A DNA stretch of 64,000 nt from Pedomonas mirosovicensis (GTDB lineage: Bacteria > Pseudomonadota > Alphaproteobacteria > Sphingomonadales > Sphingomonadaceae), in contig NZ_JAKFIA010000002.1 in NCBI RefSeq assembly GCF_022569295.1, positions 410,001-474,000 of the forward strand, written 5' to 3'. Of this stretch, positions 1 to 8,008 are shown piece after piece (positions within the stretch are counted from its first letter, which is position 1; each line of letters opens with the position of its first letter). A program made the position numbers and the translations under genes. A model generated the notes under the pieces. That model saw only the letters and a list, made by a program, of their open reading frames with translations. It did not search any database and was not told the DNA's origin.

Positions 1-821
1 TTGCGTCCGCTCTGGAACAGGAGAGAGACCGGCAGGGCAGGGGCGGGATCCTCTGCCAGCACGGGTTGGAGCCTTCCGGCCGTCACATGCTCGGTGATCT
101 GGTATGATAACGTTCTGACGATGCCGAGGCCCGCAACGGCCGCCGATATGGCAGCATCCACGCTGTTGACCGACAGGCGCGGTGGCCGCCCTGATCGCCG
201 CCCATCCTCAAGCCGCCATCCGCGATGGAGGTCCGTTTCATCCTCGATCGCGATCAGGTCATGGTTTCGCAGATCAGCAAGCGTCACCGGCTCGCCTCGC
301 TCCATGAGATAATGGGGACTTGCGCTTAGGACCCAGCGGACCTGTCCAATACGCAGCATATGCAACGCGCTGTCCGGCAGATCGGCGATGCGGACCGCGA
401 TATCGATCCCCTCTTCCACCAATCGGATCACCCGATCAAGAAGCAGCAGTCGGACCTGAAGGTCCGGATAGAGACTAAGCAATTCTGTGATGATTGGCAG
501 GACGTGCAGCCGACCGAACATAACAGGCGCAGTTACTGTCAGGGTTCCTCGTGGAGTCGGGCCTCCACCTCGAATGGTCTCGAAGGCCTGATCGATCTCA
601 GCAATGCCAGCCTGACAGCGCTCAAGGAAGATCGCGCCGTCTTCGGTCATCCTCACGCTGCGCGTCGTTCGCATCAGTAGCGGAACGCCAAGACTTGCCT
701 CCAGCGCTGCGATCGTGCGGGTGACTGTGGTCGGCGACATGTTCAGCCGGCGCCCAGCCTCTGCAAAGCTCGCATGTTCCGCCACGCTGATAAAGGTCCG
801 CAGCGCCCGCAGCCTGTCCAT
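1..821 (-). CDS. LysR-family transcriptional regulator (3' end outside window)
   Basis: I translated this gene directly from the minus strand. It starts MDRLRALRTF at 821 and runs off the left edge after 273 codons, against about 300 for the family. Residues 1-60 form the LysR winged helix (SFAEAGRRLNMSPTTVTRTI). The rest is a substrate-binding domain ending in the window at LQPVLAEDPAPALPVSLLFQ. It diverges from the alpha/beta hydrolase operon starting at 953, the usual layout for a LysR protein controlling its neighbour. The 131-bp gap contains AT-rich dyads (for example around 846-875 and 881-897) that could be its operator. Its effector cannot be read from the sequence, although the neighbours suggest a reactive organic compound. 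Confidence 0.9.
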   Translation of the reverse strand, partial: MDRLRALRTFISVAEHASFAEAGRRLNMSPTTVTRTIAALEASLGVPLLMRTTRSVRMTEDGAIFLERCQAGIAEIDQAFETIRGGGPTPRGTLTVTAPVMFGRLHVLPIITELLSLYPDLQVRLLLLDRVIRLVEEGIDIAVRIADLPDSALHMLRIGQVRWVLSASPHYLMERGEPVTLADLRNHDLIAIEDETDLHRGWRLEDGRRSGRPPRLSVNSVDAAISAAVAGLGIVRTLSYQITEHVTAGRLQPVLAEDPAPALPVSLLFQSGR

Positions 822-952
822 CGTCGCCTCCCTTTCGGGATGACATTATCGTTATAAAGCGCAATGATGAACTGCGTTTTCAGCTGATTATCATGATCTG
901 CGCCATGAGCGAGAAAGGGCTATCGCAGCCACTCACTCAAGGAGCAATCACG

Positions 953-1927
953 ATGAGAAGCATCGCATTGGGTGCATTAACCGCAGCATCCATCGGGCTG
1001 GCGGTACCATTTGCGACAGGCTCCGCCCACGCGCAGCCCGTCTCGCCAATGCCAGCGAGCTCAGTGATCCACTATCGCACCGCCAAGATCGAGGGCCTCG
1101 ACATCTTCTATCGTGAGGCTGGTCCGAAGGATGCACCGACCGTGCTGCTGCTGCACGGCTTCCCGAGCTCATCCTTTCAGTATCGCAATCTGATCCCAGC
1201 GCTGGCGGATCGCTACCACGTCATTGCGCCGGACTATCCGGGCTTTGGCCAAAGCAGCGCGCCGGAACATACCCGGTTCGCCTATACCTTCGCGCATCTG
1301 ACGGACGTAATCGAGGCGCTGCTCAATCAGCTCGGCGTTGATTGCTACACAATTTACATTCAGGACTACGGCGCGCCTGTGGGCCTGCGGCTGGCGATCC
1401 GCCATCCCGAGCGCGTCACCGGGCTGATCGTTCAGAACGGCAACGCCTACAAGGACGGCATTCAGGACTTCTGGAAACCGATCGAGGCCCTGTGGGCCAA
1501 CAACACAGCTGCCAACCGTAATGCTCTGCGTATGGCGCTGACCCCGGAGCATATCAAATGGCAATATCTGCATGGGGTTAAGGACCCGAGCCGCGTCGAT
1601 CCCGACACATGGCTGCACGATCAGGCGCTGCTCGATCGTCCCGGCAATGACGAGATCCAGCTCGATCTCTTCTACGATTACCGCACCAATGTCGCGCTCT
1701 ATCCGGAATTCCAAGCCTTCTTTCGCACCCGTAAGCCGCCGACGCTGATCGTCTGGGGCGCCAATGACGAGATCTTTCCTGCCGACGGGGCGAGGGCTTA
1801 TCTGCGCGACAATCCTCAAGCCGAGTTGCACCTGATCGATTCCGGCCATTTTGCGCTGGAGGACCGTGCGGACGAGATCATCCCGCTCATCCGCGATTTT
1901 CTCTCTCGGACTCTGCCGGTCCGCTGA
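953..1927 (+). CDS. Exported alpha/beta hydrolase (epoxide hydrolase/haloalkane dehalogenase-like)
   Basis: A 324-residue protein with a signal peptide [15 protein letters not shown]...SAHA. ATG 953 is chosen because AAGGAG lies just upstream; an in-frame GTG-type extension to 893 would bury the signal peptide. The fold motifs are [24 protein letters not shown] with Asp138 at the nucleophile position, Asp272 in WGANDEIFP, and His299 in DSGHFALED. An Asp rather than Ser nucleophile points to C-halogen or epoxide hydrolysis, with the substrate unknown. The product is probably periplasmic. The GST gene begins 22 bp downstream and the VOC gene follows, so the three likely form one detoxification operon under the divergent LysR regulator. 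Confidence 0.85.
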   Translation: MRSIALGALTAASIGLAVPFATGSAHAQPVSPMPASSVIHYRTAKIEGLDIFYREAGPKDAPTVLLLHGFPSSSFQYRNLIPALADRYHVIAPDYPGFGQSSAPEHTRFAYTFAHLTDVIEALLNQLGVDCYTIYIQDYGAPVGLRLAIRHPERVTGLIVQNGNAYKDGIQDFWKPIEALWANNTAANRNALRMALTPEHIKWQYLHGVKDPSRVDPDTWLHDQALLDRPGNDEIQLDLFYDYRTNVALYPEFQAFFRTRKPPTLIVWGANDEIFPADGARAYLRDNPQAELHLIDSGHFALEDRADEIIPLIRDFLSRTLPVR

Positions 1928-1949
1928 TCTTTGGCACGGGATAAAAGCC

Positions 1950-2564
1950 ATGAAGCTCTACCATTATTCTCTTTCGGGGCACGCGCATCGCGCGGCCCTG
2001 TTCCTCTCGCTCGCCGGCATGCCTCACGAGCTTGTCGATGTTGATCTTGCGGCCGGTGCCCATAAGCAGCCCGGGTTTCTCGCCATGAATGCGTTTGGAG
2101 AGGTTCCGGTGCTCGATGATGATGGCATCATCATCGCGGATTCCCTGGCCATTCTGGTTTATGTCGCGCGGAAGATTGGTCCCTCGCACTGGCTGCCGAC
2201 CGATCCCGTTGAAGAAGCCGAAGTGCAGCGCTGGTTATCCGTCGCCGCCGGTAAGGTCGCCTATGGGGTCTGCGCCGCACGGCTGATGACCGTGTTCGGT
2301 GCGCCCTTCAATGCCGATGAGGTGATGGGACGTGCTCATGCAACGCTCAGCGTGATCGACCAGGTGCTGGCAACCCGCCGCTGGATCGCAGGGACGGAGC
2401 AGCCGAGCATCGCGGATGTTGCGCTCTACAGCTACATCGAACGCGCGCCCGAGGGGAATGTGGCGCTGTCCGGCTACCCTAGGGTTCTGGTTTGGCTTCG
2501 CCAGATCGAACAGCTGCCCGGCTTCATTCCTTTTGCCAGGACGCGCGCAGGCCTTGAGGCCTGA
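1950..2564 (+). CDS. Glutathione S-transferase family protein
   Basis: A 204-residue cytosolic GST. The thioredoxin-like N domain begins [20 protein letters not shown] and carries the glutathione-site block [23 protein letters not shown] (residues about 50-72). A helical C domain follows. ATG 1950 is chosen because homology begins there; the open frame back to 1851 only overlaps the previous gene. The gene lies 22 bp after the hydrolase and 29 bp before a VOC protein, which suggests a shared transcript. GSTs conjugate glutathione to electrophiles or carry out glutathione-dependent dehalogenation and isomerisation. The actual substrate is not deducible. Confidence 0.88.
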   Translation: MKLYHYSLSGHAHRAALFLSLAGMPHELVDVDLAAGAHKQPGFLAMNAFGEVPVLDDDGIIIADSLAILVYVARKIGPSHWLPTDPVEEAEVQRWLSVAAGKVAYGVCAARLMTVFGAPFNADEVMGRAHATLSVIDQVLATRRWIAGTEQPSIADVALYSYIERAPEGNVALSGYPRVLVWLRQIEQLPGFIPFARTRAGLEA

Positions 2565-2593
2565 TCTCCGGTTATTCTACAGGATATAGACCC

Positions 2594-3004
2594 ATGCTAT
2601 TTGGCACGCTCAAGCTCGACCACGTCGGCATTCGCGTCACCAATCTCGCCACTGCTGAGGCATTCTATGGCAAGCTCGGCTTCGTGCGCGACCCCGAGGA
2701 GTTCGCTCCCGCGGTGCAGGCCTGCGGTCTCGTGCACCCCACGGGTCTACGGATCCACCTGATTTATAACGGCGAGGCGGCAAACGAAGGAAACGTCCTT
2801 CTCGATGCCCCTGTAAAACGGCCCGGCTATACCCATGCGGCCTTCATCATCGACAGTATGGATGCGCTGGTCGCCTGGCTGGATCAGGAGGGCATCAAGA
2901 TCAGCGAGGGTCCGCTGATGATGGGCCATGGGCGGCGTAATGTCTGCTTCATTCGCGACCCCGACCTCAATGTTTTGGAGTTTAACGAGATTCTGGCGGA
3001 GTGA
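2594..3004 (+). CDS. VOC-superfamily (glyoxalase/bleomycin-resistance fold) protein
   Basis: A 136-residue single VOC module. The first beta-alpha-beta-beta-beta unit starts KLDHVGIRVTNLATAEAFYGKLGF, with His10 at the usual metal position. The second unit includes YTHAAFIIDSMDALVAWLDQEG and ends FIRDPDLNVLEFNEIL, with a Glu near the C terminus at the metal-ligand position. VOC proteins act as dioxygenases, isomerases, glutathione transferases or lyases. Its position as third gene after an alpha/beta hydrolase and a GST suggests a glyoxalase-like detoxification step, but that is inference from context. Confidence 0.85.
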   Translation: MLFGTLKLDHVGIRVTNLATAEAFYGKLGFVRDPEEFAPAVQACGLVHPTGLRIHLIYNGEAANEGNVLLDAPVKRPGYTHAAFIIDSMDALVAWLDQEGIKISEGPLMMGHGRRNVCFIRDPDLNVLEFNEILAE

Positions 3005-3083
3005 CGCTTGAAGGCCTCTGACTCATGGCGGCTGCTGCTCCGGACAAGGCCTCCCCGGTGACCACGGGAAGGGCGAGGCTCAG

Positions 3084-3701
3084 TTAATGGCTGTGTGCGG
3101 TCGTCTGCATTGATGGCCGCATCCGGAACGCGTCGAACCAGTCGGCGAGCCGTGGCCGACCGATGCGCCAGTTGCGCTCGGGCCAGCGGAACTCAAGATA
3201 GCCAAGCAGAACTGCGACCGAGATCTCCCCGATAGTCGGATTGGGCGCAAAGTCCGCCTGTTCCAGCCAGTCGAGCGTCGCCTCCCGTGCTTCGACAAAG
3301 CGACGCATCATCGCCTCGGAGCGTTCGTTCGCAGGTCTGCGTTCGTCGGCGAACAGTCGGCCCATCGCCGTCATGGCGCCGTCCGCTGCGCCTTGCAATC
3401 GCAATGCTTTCCATCGCGCAGTTCCAGCAGGTGGAAACAGCTGCCGTTGGTCTTTAAGCGAATCCAGGAAATCGCAAATCACTCCGGACTCAAAAAATAT
3501 CTCGCTGCCGTCGACAACAAGCGTCGGGACCTTGGCGAGCGGGTTGCGCGCCCGCAACCGGTTGTCGGTCCAGGGATCGACCCGAACCAGCTCAATCCGG
3601 TCCGCAAGGCCCAGTTCGCAGGCAGCCACGCGTACCTTGCGCGCGAACGGTGATGTCGGCGCGTACCAGAGCTGTAACGTGGGATAAGAGCTCTCATCCA
3701 T
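3084..3701 (-). CDS. Glutathione S-transferase family protein (second GST)
   Basis: A 205-residue GST. The N domain has LWYAPTSPFARKVRVAACEL and the glutathione-binding NPLAKVPTLVVDGSEIFFES. The C domain contains FAPNPTIGEISVAVLLGYLEFRW-type helices. ATG 3701 is preferred over an upstream TTG at 3713. The start overlaps the stop of the DoxX gene by 8 bp (ATGGATGA), so translation is probably coupled and the two form one operon. It is convergent with the VOC gene. It is not a close copy of the GST at 1950. Confidence 0.88.
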   Translation of the reverse strand: MDESSYPTLQLWYAPTSPFARKVRVAACELGLADRIELVRVDPWTDNRLRARNPLAKVPTLVVDGSEIFFESGVICDFLDSLKDQRQLFPPAGTARWKALRLQGAADGAMTAMGRLFADERRPANERSEAMMRRFVEAREATLDWLEQADFAPNPTIGEISVAVLLGYLEFRWPERNWRIGRPRLADWFDAFRMRPSMQTTAHSH

Positions 3702-4152
3702 GTCGTTTCGCAATCCATTGGTCGACTGAAAACGGCCCCGATCCTATCAGAACCAGCGCGGCGAGGCAGGCAAGATAGAGCAGGTCTGCTTCCATGCCGG
3801 GCGGGCCAAACTGTGGGCCTGCGCTGGTGACCGCCATCAACTTGATCGATGTAAAGCCAAATTGGATATGGACCGTGAACATGGCGACCAGCAGCACTGC
3901 CGCCATGGGAATGCTGGCGAGCCCGACGAACGCTCCGGCAAGCACTGCGACGCCGCCGAGCAGTTCAATAAGGATCGTCAGCCACGCCATCATGTGCGGC
4001 ATCGGTGTTCCGATTGCATCCACGATACGCACGAAGTTCTCCGGACCCTTTTCCAGCTTCGCCAGGCCATGAGCAAAAAAGCCATAGCCCACGAGCAGGC
4101 GGAGCGGAATCGGTGCCCAGTGGGCATAGCGGCGAAGTCGTAAAGTCATCAT
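3694..4152 (-). CDS. DoxX-family integral membrane protein
   Basis: A 152-residue protein with about four membrane segments. The family signature is near the start, RLLVGYGFFAHGLAKLEKG, and further hydrophobic stretches follow (LTILIELLGGVAVLAGAFV, IPMAAVLLVAMFTVHI, LLYLACLAALVLIG). DoxX-like proteins are small inner-membrane proteins linked to thiol or quinone redox and oxidative stress. Here it is coupled to a GST by an 8-bp overlap. An inverted repeat at 4216-4238, about 65 bp upstream of the start, is a candidate operator. A second ATG three bases in could also serve as start. Confidence 0.85.
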   Translation of the reverse strand: MMTLRLRRYAHWAPIPLRLLVGYGFFAHGLAKLEKGPENFVRIVDAIGTPMPHMMAWLTILIELLGGVAVLAGAFVGLASIPMAAVLLVAMFTVHIQFGFTSIKLMAVTSAGPQFGPPGMEADLLYLACLAALVLIGSGPFSVDQWIAKRHG

Positions 4153-4215
4153 GGATGCCTCGTCCCTGTCCTGACGCCTTGAAGTTGCGCCTCTACAGTC
4201 GGAATTTCGGACGAA

Positions 4216-4238
4216 CCTGCATGATGGTTACATGCAGG
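4216..4238. promoter_or_regulatory. Perfect 8-bp inverted repeat, candidate operator of the DoxX-GST operon
   Basis: CCTGCATG and CATGCAGG are separated by 7 bp. The repeat lies in the roughly 310-bp gap between divergent DoxX (starts 4152, minus) and the AhpD-like gene (starts 4465, plus), closer to DoxX. Size and spacing suit a dimeric regulator. No regulator gene is adjacent, and the rest of the gap shows nothing convincing. Confidence 0.5.
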
Positions 4239-4464
4239 AGTCCCGTTAATTATGACGCATCTCAACAGGCCTGAATAAGAGCAGGGAGGACCCCGCAGTA
4301 GATACACGACCTTCGGGCCGGGGAGTTGGCCGAGCTAGAAAGAACGATTTCGCTGCACACGGCGTAACCGGATCCTTCGGGCAGACGAATAGTCAATGTG
4401 AGCCAGAAGCCGGACTCGATCCGCGAGCGCCGGTCTAGAGCCGCGTACATAAGTGAGGTCTCAA

Positions 4465-4767
4465 ATGCACGATATGAAAAAGCTCCAGAACCTGAAGAAG
4501 CTGGACAGTGGCGCGCCGGAACCGATGAAGGCTTTCTGGGCATTCGATAAAGCAGTGTTCCAGGAAGGAAGCCTCTCGGTCCTTGACAAGCAGCTGATCG
4601 CGGTTGCGGTTGCGCTGACAACCCAATGTGCATACTGCCTTGAAATACACCGGCAGGAAGCTCGCAAGGCAGGCGCGACGGACGAGCAATTGGCCGAGGT
4701 TGCGGTCGTTGCAGCCGCCATACGCGCTGGCGGTGCGATCACGCATGCTGCTCATTTGTTCGGCTAA
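4465..4767 (+). CDS. Carboxymuconolactone decarboxylase/AhpD-like family protein
   Basis: A 100-residue all-helical protein. CAYC at residues 55-58, followed by His62, is the AhpD-type redox CxxC motif (TQCAYCLEIHRQEARKAGA). ATG 4465 follows GAGGT at 4455-4459; a GTG at 4453 would add four residues. Members with CxxC act as alkylhydroperoxidase-like reductases, while members without it are decarboxylases, so a peroxide or thiol role is the better guess. The gene stands alone in an intergenic setting, divergent from DoxX, with a terminator-like hairpin about 110 bp downstream. Confidence 0.85.
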   Translation: MHDMKKLQNLKKLDSGAPEPMKAFWAFDKAVFQEGSLSVLDKQLIAVAVALTTQCAYCLEIHRQEARKAGATDEQLAEVAVVAAAIRAGGAITHAAHLFG

Positions 4768-4880
4768 AGCCAGGCTTAAAACACCTAATAAAACCTGTTG
4801 CTCTGCATAAAGTCGGCATATGTGAAGCTAAGGGACGATTGAGGCATTGCATTGGTTGTCTGAGAAACAGCGGGCATAGA

Positions 4881-4927
4881 GTGGGGCCTTCACGGCAAGC
4901 CGTTGTCAAAGGCCGTCCAGGCCCCAC
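4881..4927 (+). terminator. Hairpin after the AhpD-like gene, probable intrinsic terminator
   Basis: GTGGGGCCT (4881-4889) pairs with AGGCCCCAC (4919-4927) across a 29-nt loop that has some inner pairing. It is followed by TTGGTTTTGCTGTTTT. It lies in the 311-bp convergent gap between the AhpD-like gene and the GlxA-type regulator. The long loop lowers confidence. The remainder of the gap shows no gene. Confidence 0.5.
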
Positions 4928-5078
4928 TTGGTTTTGCTGTTTTAGCTGCGTCCTGAAATTCTGATCCGCCAGCGGTTCGCCGAAATGCTGTGCGAGCTAT
5001 GCGGAAGAGTGAGCAATGCGGGCTGGTCCCGGCCTGAAGGCCTTCCTGCCGTCACTCGCAAGACATCAAGCGATGGGC

Positions 5079-6056
5079 TCACGCCCGAAATCGTCGCCGA
5101 AACTCGTTAGGCGTCAGGCCGACGATCCGCGTGAACACTTTGCGAAATGCTCCAGGATCAGCATAGCCCACCTCCCAGGCAATCTGGTCGATAGGAAGCC
5201 TTGAGAACTGCAATAGCTCTTGCGCTTTGCCGACCCGGAGCCTCTGAATATACTCTGTCGTCGTCAAGCCCGTTGCCTTCTGAAAGCGTCGCAGGAAGGT
5301 CCGCTCCTCCAGTCCGGCATGTGCGGCGAGTGCCGCGAGATTGGTATCCTTGGCGTCGGTGGCCTGCAACCAGTGCTGTACCTTGAGCACGGCTGTATCA
5401 CCGTGGGTCAATCTCGGTGCGAAAACGCTATAGTAGCACTGCTCCCGCCCAGGCGGATCGAGCAGCAAGTAGCGCGCCGTCTCGATCATGACCGTTGGTC
5501 CGAGGAAGCGATCGACCAGCTTCAGGCCGAGGTCGGTCCAGGCCATGACGCCGCCGGCAGTAATAATATCGCCATCATCGATAATCAGCCGATCGGTTTC
5601 CACACCGCCCACATCCGGAAACCGCGTTCGGAGCAGTTCGCCATAGGCCCAGTGTGTTGTCACGGTCCGGTTCGCCAGAACGCCGGTTTCGCCAAGCACG
5701 AGCGCGCCCGCGCACACCGATGCCAGCGTGATGCCCGAGCCGTGACTGTTTCGTAGCCAGTCAGCATAGAGGGCGGCCGTTTCTCGAGAGACAGGATCGC
5801 CGAGGGTAGGGGGCAGGATGAGCACGGTTGGCTTCCCCTCCTCCCCCGAAATGGTATCGAACACGCGGACTGGCGTTTCTTCCTGCGCCGCTTTTTGCCA
5901 ATGGCTGATCCGGAGCAGGGGTGAGGCCCCAAACGGATGTTTCTCTCTTGCCAGTCGGTCAGCGACGCTGAGCAGATCGGTGAGCCCGAGCACGGCCGCC
6001 ATCTGCGCGCCGGGATACAGCACGATGCCAACCTCGGCTGGGCGATCTGACGGCAT
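5079..6056 (-). CDS. GlxA-type AraC-family regulator (DJ-1/PfpI domain plus AraC HTH)
   Basis: A 325-residue two-domain regulator. Residues about 8-185 are a class-I glutamine amidotransferase-like (DJ-1/PfpI) fold ([20 protein letters not shown]) with the elbow Cys in [15 protein letters not shown]. Residues about 225-325 hold two AraC helix-turn-helices, ending in [20 protein letters not shown]. The DJ-1 domain usually acts as a sensor here, not an enzyme. It diverges from the isochorismatase-family gene, its probable target. Two ATGTCGGT repeats 21 bp apart lie in the shared promoter, one abutting its own start codon, which suggests autoregulation. Confidence 0.92.
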   Translation of the reverse strand: MPSDRPAEVGIVLYPGAQMAAVLGLTDLLSVADRLAREKHPFGASPLLRISHWQKAAQEETPVRVFDTISGEEGKPTVLILPPTLGDPVSRETAALYADWLRNSHGSGITLASVCAGALVLGETGVLANRTVTTHWAYGELLRTRFPDVGGVETDRLIIDDGDIITAGGVMAWTDLGLKLVDRFLGPTVMIETARYLLLDPPGREQCYYSVFAPRLTHGDTAVLKVQHWLQATDAKDTNLAALAAHAGLEERTFLRRFQKATGLTTTEYIQRLRVGKAQELLQFSRLPIDQIAWEVGYADPGAFRKVFTRIVGLTPNEFRRRFRA

Positions 6057-6057
6057 A

Positions 6058-6092
6058 TGTCGGTATCAACCTCTATTATGTCGGTTCCGACA
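6058..6092. promoter_or_regulatory. Direct repeats TGTCGG (21 bp apart) plus palindrome, candidate GlxA-type operator
   Basis: TGTCGG occurs at 6058-6063 and again at 6079-6084, which is two helical turns apart. The second copy is half of the palindrome TGTCGGTTCCGACA (6079-6092). AraC-family proteins commonly bind direct repeats spaced by about 21 bp. The sites fill the 103-bp gap between the divergent regulator and the hydrolase gene. Confidence 0.6.
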
Positions 6093-6159
6093 ATTATATG
6101 GGCGTCCTCCCTCCTGTATCAAGCAGCCTCATACTGACCTTGGACGAGAAGGAAGACCC

Positions 6160-6708
6160 ATGAGCAAACGTGCGATTATCGTTGTCGACCTGCAGAACGA
6201 TTACTGGCCCTCAGGAAAGTGGCCCCTCGTTGGCATCGAGAAGGCGGCTGAAAATGCAGCCAAGGTGATCGAGAAAGCGCATTCGGGTGGCGATCTGGTC
6301 ATCCATGTCCGCCACGAGTTCTTAAGTCCAGATGCGCCGTTCTTCATCCCCGGCACGGAAGGCGTGGAAATCAACCCTGCCGTCCAGCCGACCGAGGGTG
6401 AGCCCGTCGTCGTGAAGAACCATCCCAACTCGTTCCACGGGACCGAGCTGAAGCAGATACTGGATGAGAAGGGTATCGAGGAAGTCGTGGTTATCGGCGC
6501 GATGAGCCACATGTGCATCGCGGCTACGGGCCGTGCTGCCGCTGACTTTGGCTACAATACCGTTGTCATCCACGACGCCTGCGCCACCCGTGATGTCGAG
6601 TTCAATGGGATGACGGTTCCGGCCGCGCAGGTCCATGCCGCCAACATGTCGGCCCTGGCATTCGCTTACAGCAAGGTCATCGCTACGAGCGAATACATCT
6701 CTCAGTAA
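6160..6708 (+). CDS. Isochorismatase-family cysteine hydrolase
   Basis: A 182-residue protein starting MSKRAIIVVDLQNDYW. ATG 6160 follows an AAGGAAG ribosome site; the long upstream extension is antisense to the regulator. The family triad is visible: Asp10 in VVDLQND, Lys86 in VVKNHPNSF and Cys119 in GAMSHMCIAATGRAAAD. Relatives hydrolyse isochorismate, nicotinamide, N-carbamoylsarcosine or ureidoacrylate amides. The substrate here is unknown. Divergence from a GlxA-type regulator is a recurrent arrangement for this class. Confidence 0.92.
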   Translation: MSKRAIIVVDLQNDYWPSGKWPLVGIEKAAENAAKVIEKAHSGGDLVIHVRHEFLSPDAPFFIPGTEGVEINPAVQPTEGEPVVVKNHPNSFHGTELKQILDEKGIEEVVVIGAMSHMCIAATGRAAADFGYNTVVIHDACATRDVEFNGMTVPAAQVHAANMSALAFAYSKVIATSEYISQ

Positions 6709-6840
6709 AGAGAGGTCGGCGCGATGTGGCGCGATGGCAATCCGCTCGCGCCACGTCGGCTGCAACAGAATCCCTACCCCCTGTAAACATGCCGGTGCGT
6801 TGCCGCTCGAAGCAGGTGTAACGCACCACGGAGTGCTGAA

Positions 6841-7926
6841 ATGACCGCATCGATTTTTGGAACGCGATTTGGCAATGCGCCGGTTTCTTTATCGATTCTC
6901 GATTTTGCCATGGCAGGCAAGGGCTATACGGCGCGTGAAGCCTTGGCCGGCAGCATTGAGCTCGCCCGTTTGGCTGACCGGAGGGGCTTTACCCGGTATT
7001 GGGTGGCCGAGCATCACGCCATGCCTGGCGTTACCACATCCTCGCCGCCGCTCCTCCTCGCACGCCTTGTCGGCGAGACGGAGCGGATACGCCTGGGTGC
7101 GGGCGGGATGATGCTCCCCAACTTCCCACCTCTGGTTATTGCAGAGCAGTTCGGGCTGCTGGCGTCGCTTGCGCCGGGGCGTATTGATCTGGGCATTGGC
7201 CGGGCGCCGGGGGCGGACATGACGACTGCCAACGCCTTGCGGCGCGGGCAGATCAACGCCGAGGATTTTCCAAACCAGGTCATGGAGCTCATCCGTTTTC
7301 TGGACGATGATTTTCCCGACAGCCATGCTTTCAAGAAAAGCGTCTATGCCGTGCCCGGCCCACGGCAGGACAGGAAAAACGGCGTGCCACGCTCCTTCGA
7401 ACGCCCCCCGGTCTGGCTTCTGGGCTCCTCTGGCTACTCGGCGCAGCTTGCCGCACATCTTGGATGGCCGTTTGCCTTTGCAGCGCATCTGGCAGATGAA
7501 AACGTCGAGCTGGCGCTCGCTCTCTATCGACAAAACTTCAAGCCTTCCACCGTGCTCGATCGGCCCTATGCCATTGTCAGTTTTGGAGTGCTCGCTGCGG
7601 ATGATGAGCATGAAGCCCGGCGTCAGGCGTGGGCCTACTCGCACAGCATGATGCGGATGTCTCAGCGCAAATCCTTTGTTGTGCCGACCCCGGAGGAGGC
7701 AGAAGCCTATCCCTACTCTTCGGCGGAGCGAGATATCATTGAGATGTGGAATGCCAAAATCATGAGCGGGACTGGCGAGCAGGTAGTCGAGCAGCTGAAT
7801 GCCTGGCAACAGCGCCTGGAAGCTGACGAGCTCATGGTGTTGAACCTCGGCCATTCGCCTGACGCGATCTACCGTTCAACCGAGCTCATCGCGGATGCTT
7901 ATGGTATGCCTGACTTTGGCGCATAG
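6841..7926 (+). CDS. Luciferase-like (LLM class) flavin-dependent monooxygenase
   Basis: A 361-residue TIM-barrel protein of the bacterial luciferase family. Typical blocks are FTRYWVAEHHAMPGVTTSSP (residues about 57-76), RIRLGAGGMMLPNFPPLVIA and PGRIDLGIGRAPG. It lacks an obvious N-terminal signal and should be cytosolic, using reduced FMN supplied by a separate reductase. The MsnO8-type subgroup is likely. It sits 132 bp after the isochorismatase gene and could share its regulation, but the gap is large enough for its own promoter. It is convergent with the TBDR ending at 8009. Confidence 0.88.
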   Translation: MTASIFGTRFGNAPVSLSILDFAMAGKGYTAREALAGSIELARLADRRGFTRYWVAEHHAMPGVTTSSPPLLLARLVGETERIRLGAGGMMLPNFPPLVIAEQFGLLASLAPGRIDLGIGRAPGADMTTANALRRGQINAEDFPNQVMELIRFLDDDFPDSHAFKKSVYAVPGPRQDRKNGVPRSFERPPVWLLGSSGYSAQLAAHLGWPFAFAAHLADENVELALALYRQNFKPSTVLDRPYAIVSFGVLAADDEHEARRQAWAYSHSMMRMSQRKSFVVPTPEEAEAYPYSSAERDIIEMWNAKIMSGTGEQVVEQLNAWQQRLEADELMVLNLGHSPDAIYRSTELIADAYGMPDFGA

Positions 7927-7980
7927 TTGCCGCGGGCTCAAGTGCAGCCGGTCGAGCTCCTGCTGGGAGCTGGTTCCCGC

Positions 7981-8007
7981 TGTTGGTAGCTTTTAGAGCG
8001 ACCAACA
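7981..8007. terminator. Imperfect hairpin between convergent genes
   Basis: TGTTGGT (7981-7987) and ACCAACA (8001-8007) form a 7-bp stem with partial inner pairing. It lies in the 82-bp gap between the monooxygenase (plus) and the TBDR stop at 8009 (minus). A short T-rich stretch follows on the plus side. It is weak as a terminator but well placed. Confidence 0.35.
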
Positions 8008-8008
8008 A

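Noticed and set aside
6889-7854. 321-codon minus-strand frame over the luciferase-like gene
   Set aside because: No recognisable family; opposite to a well-conserved monooxygenase.
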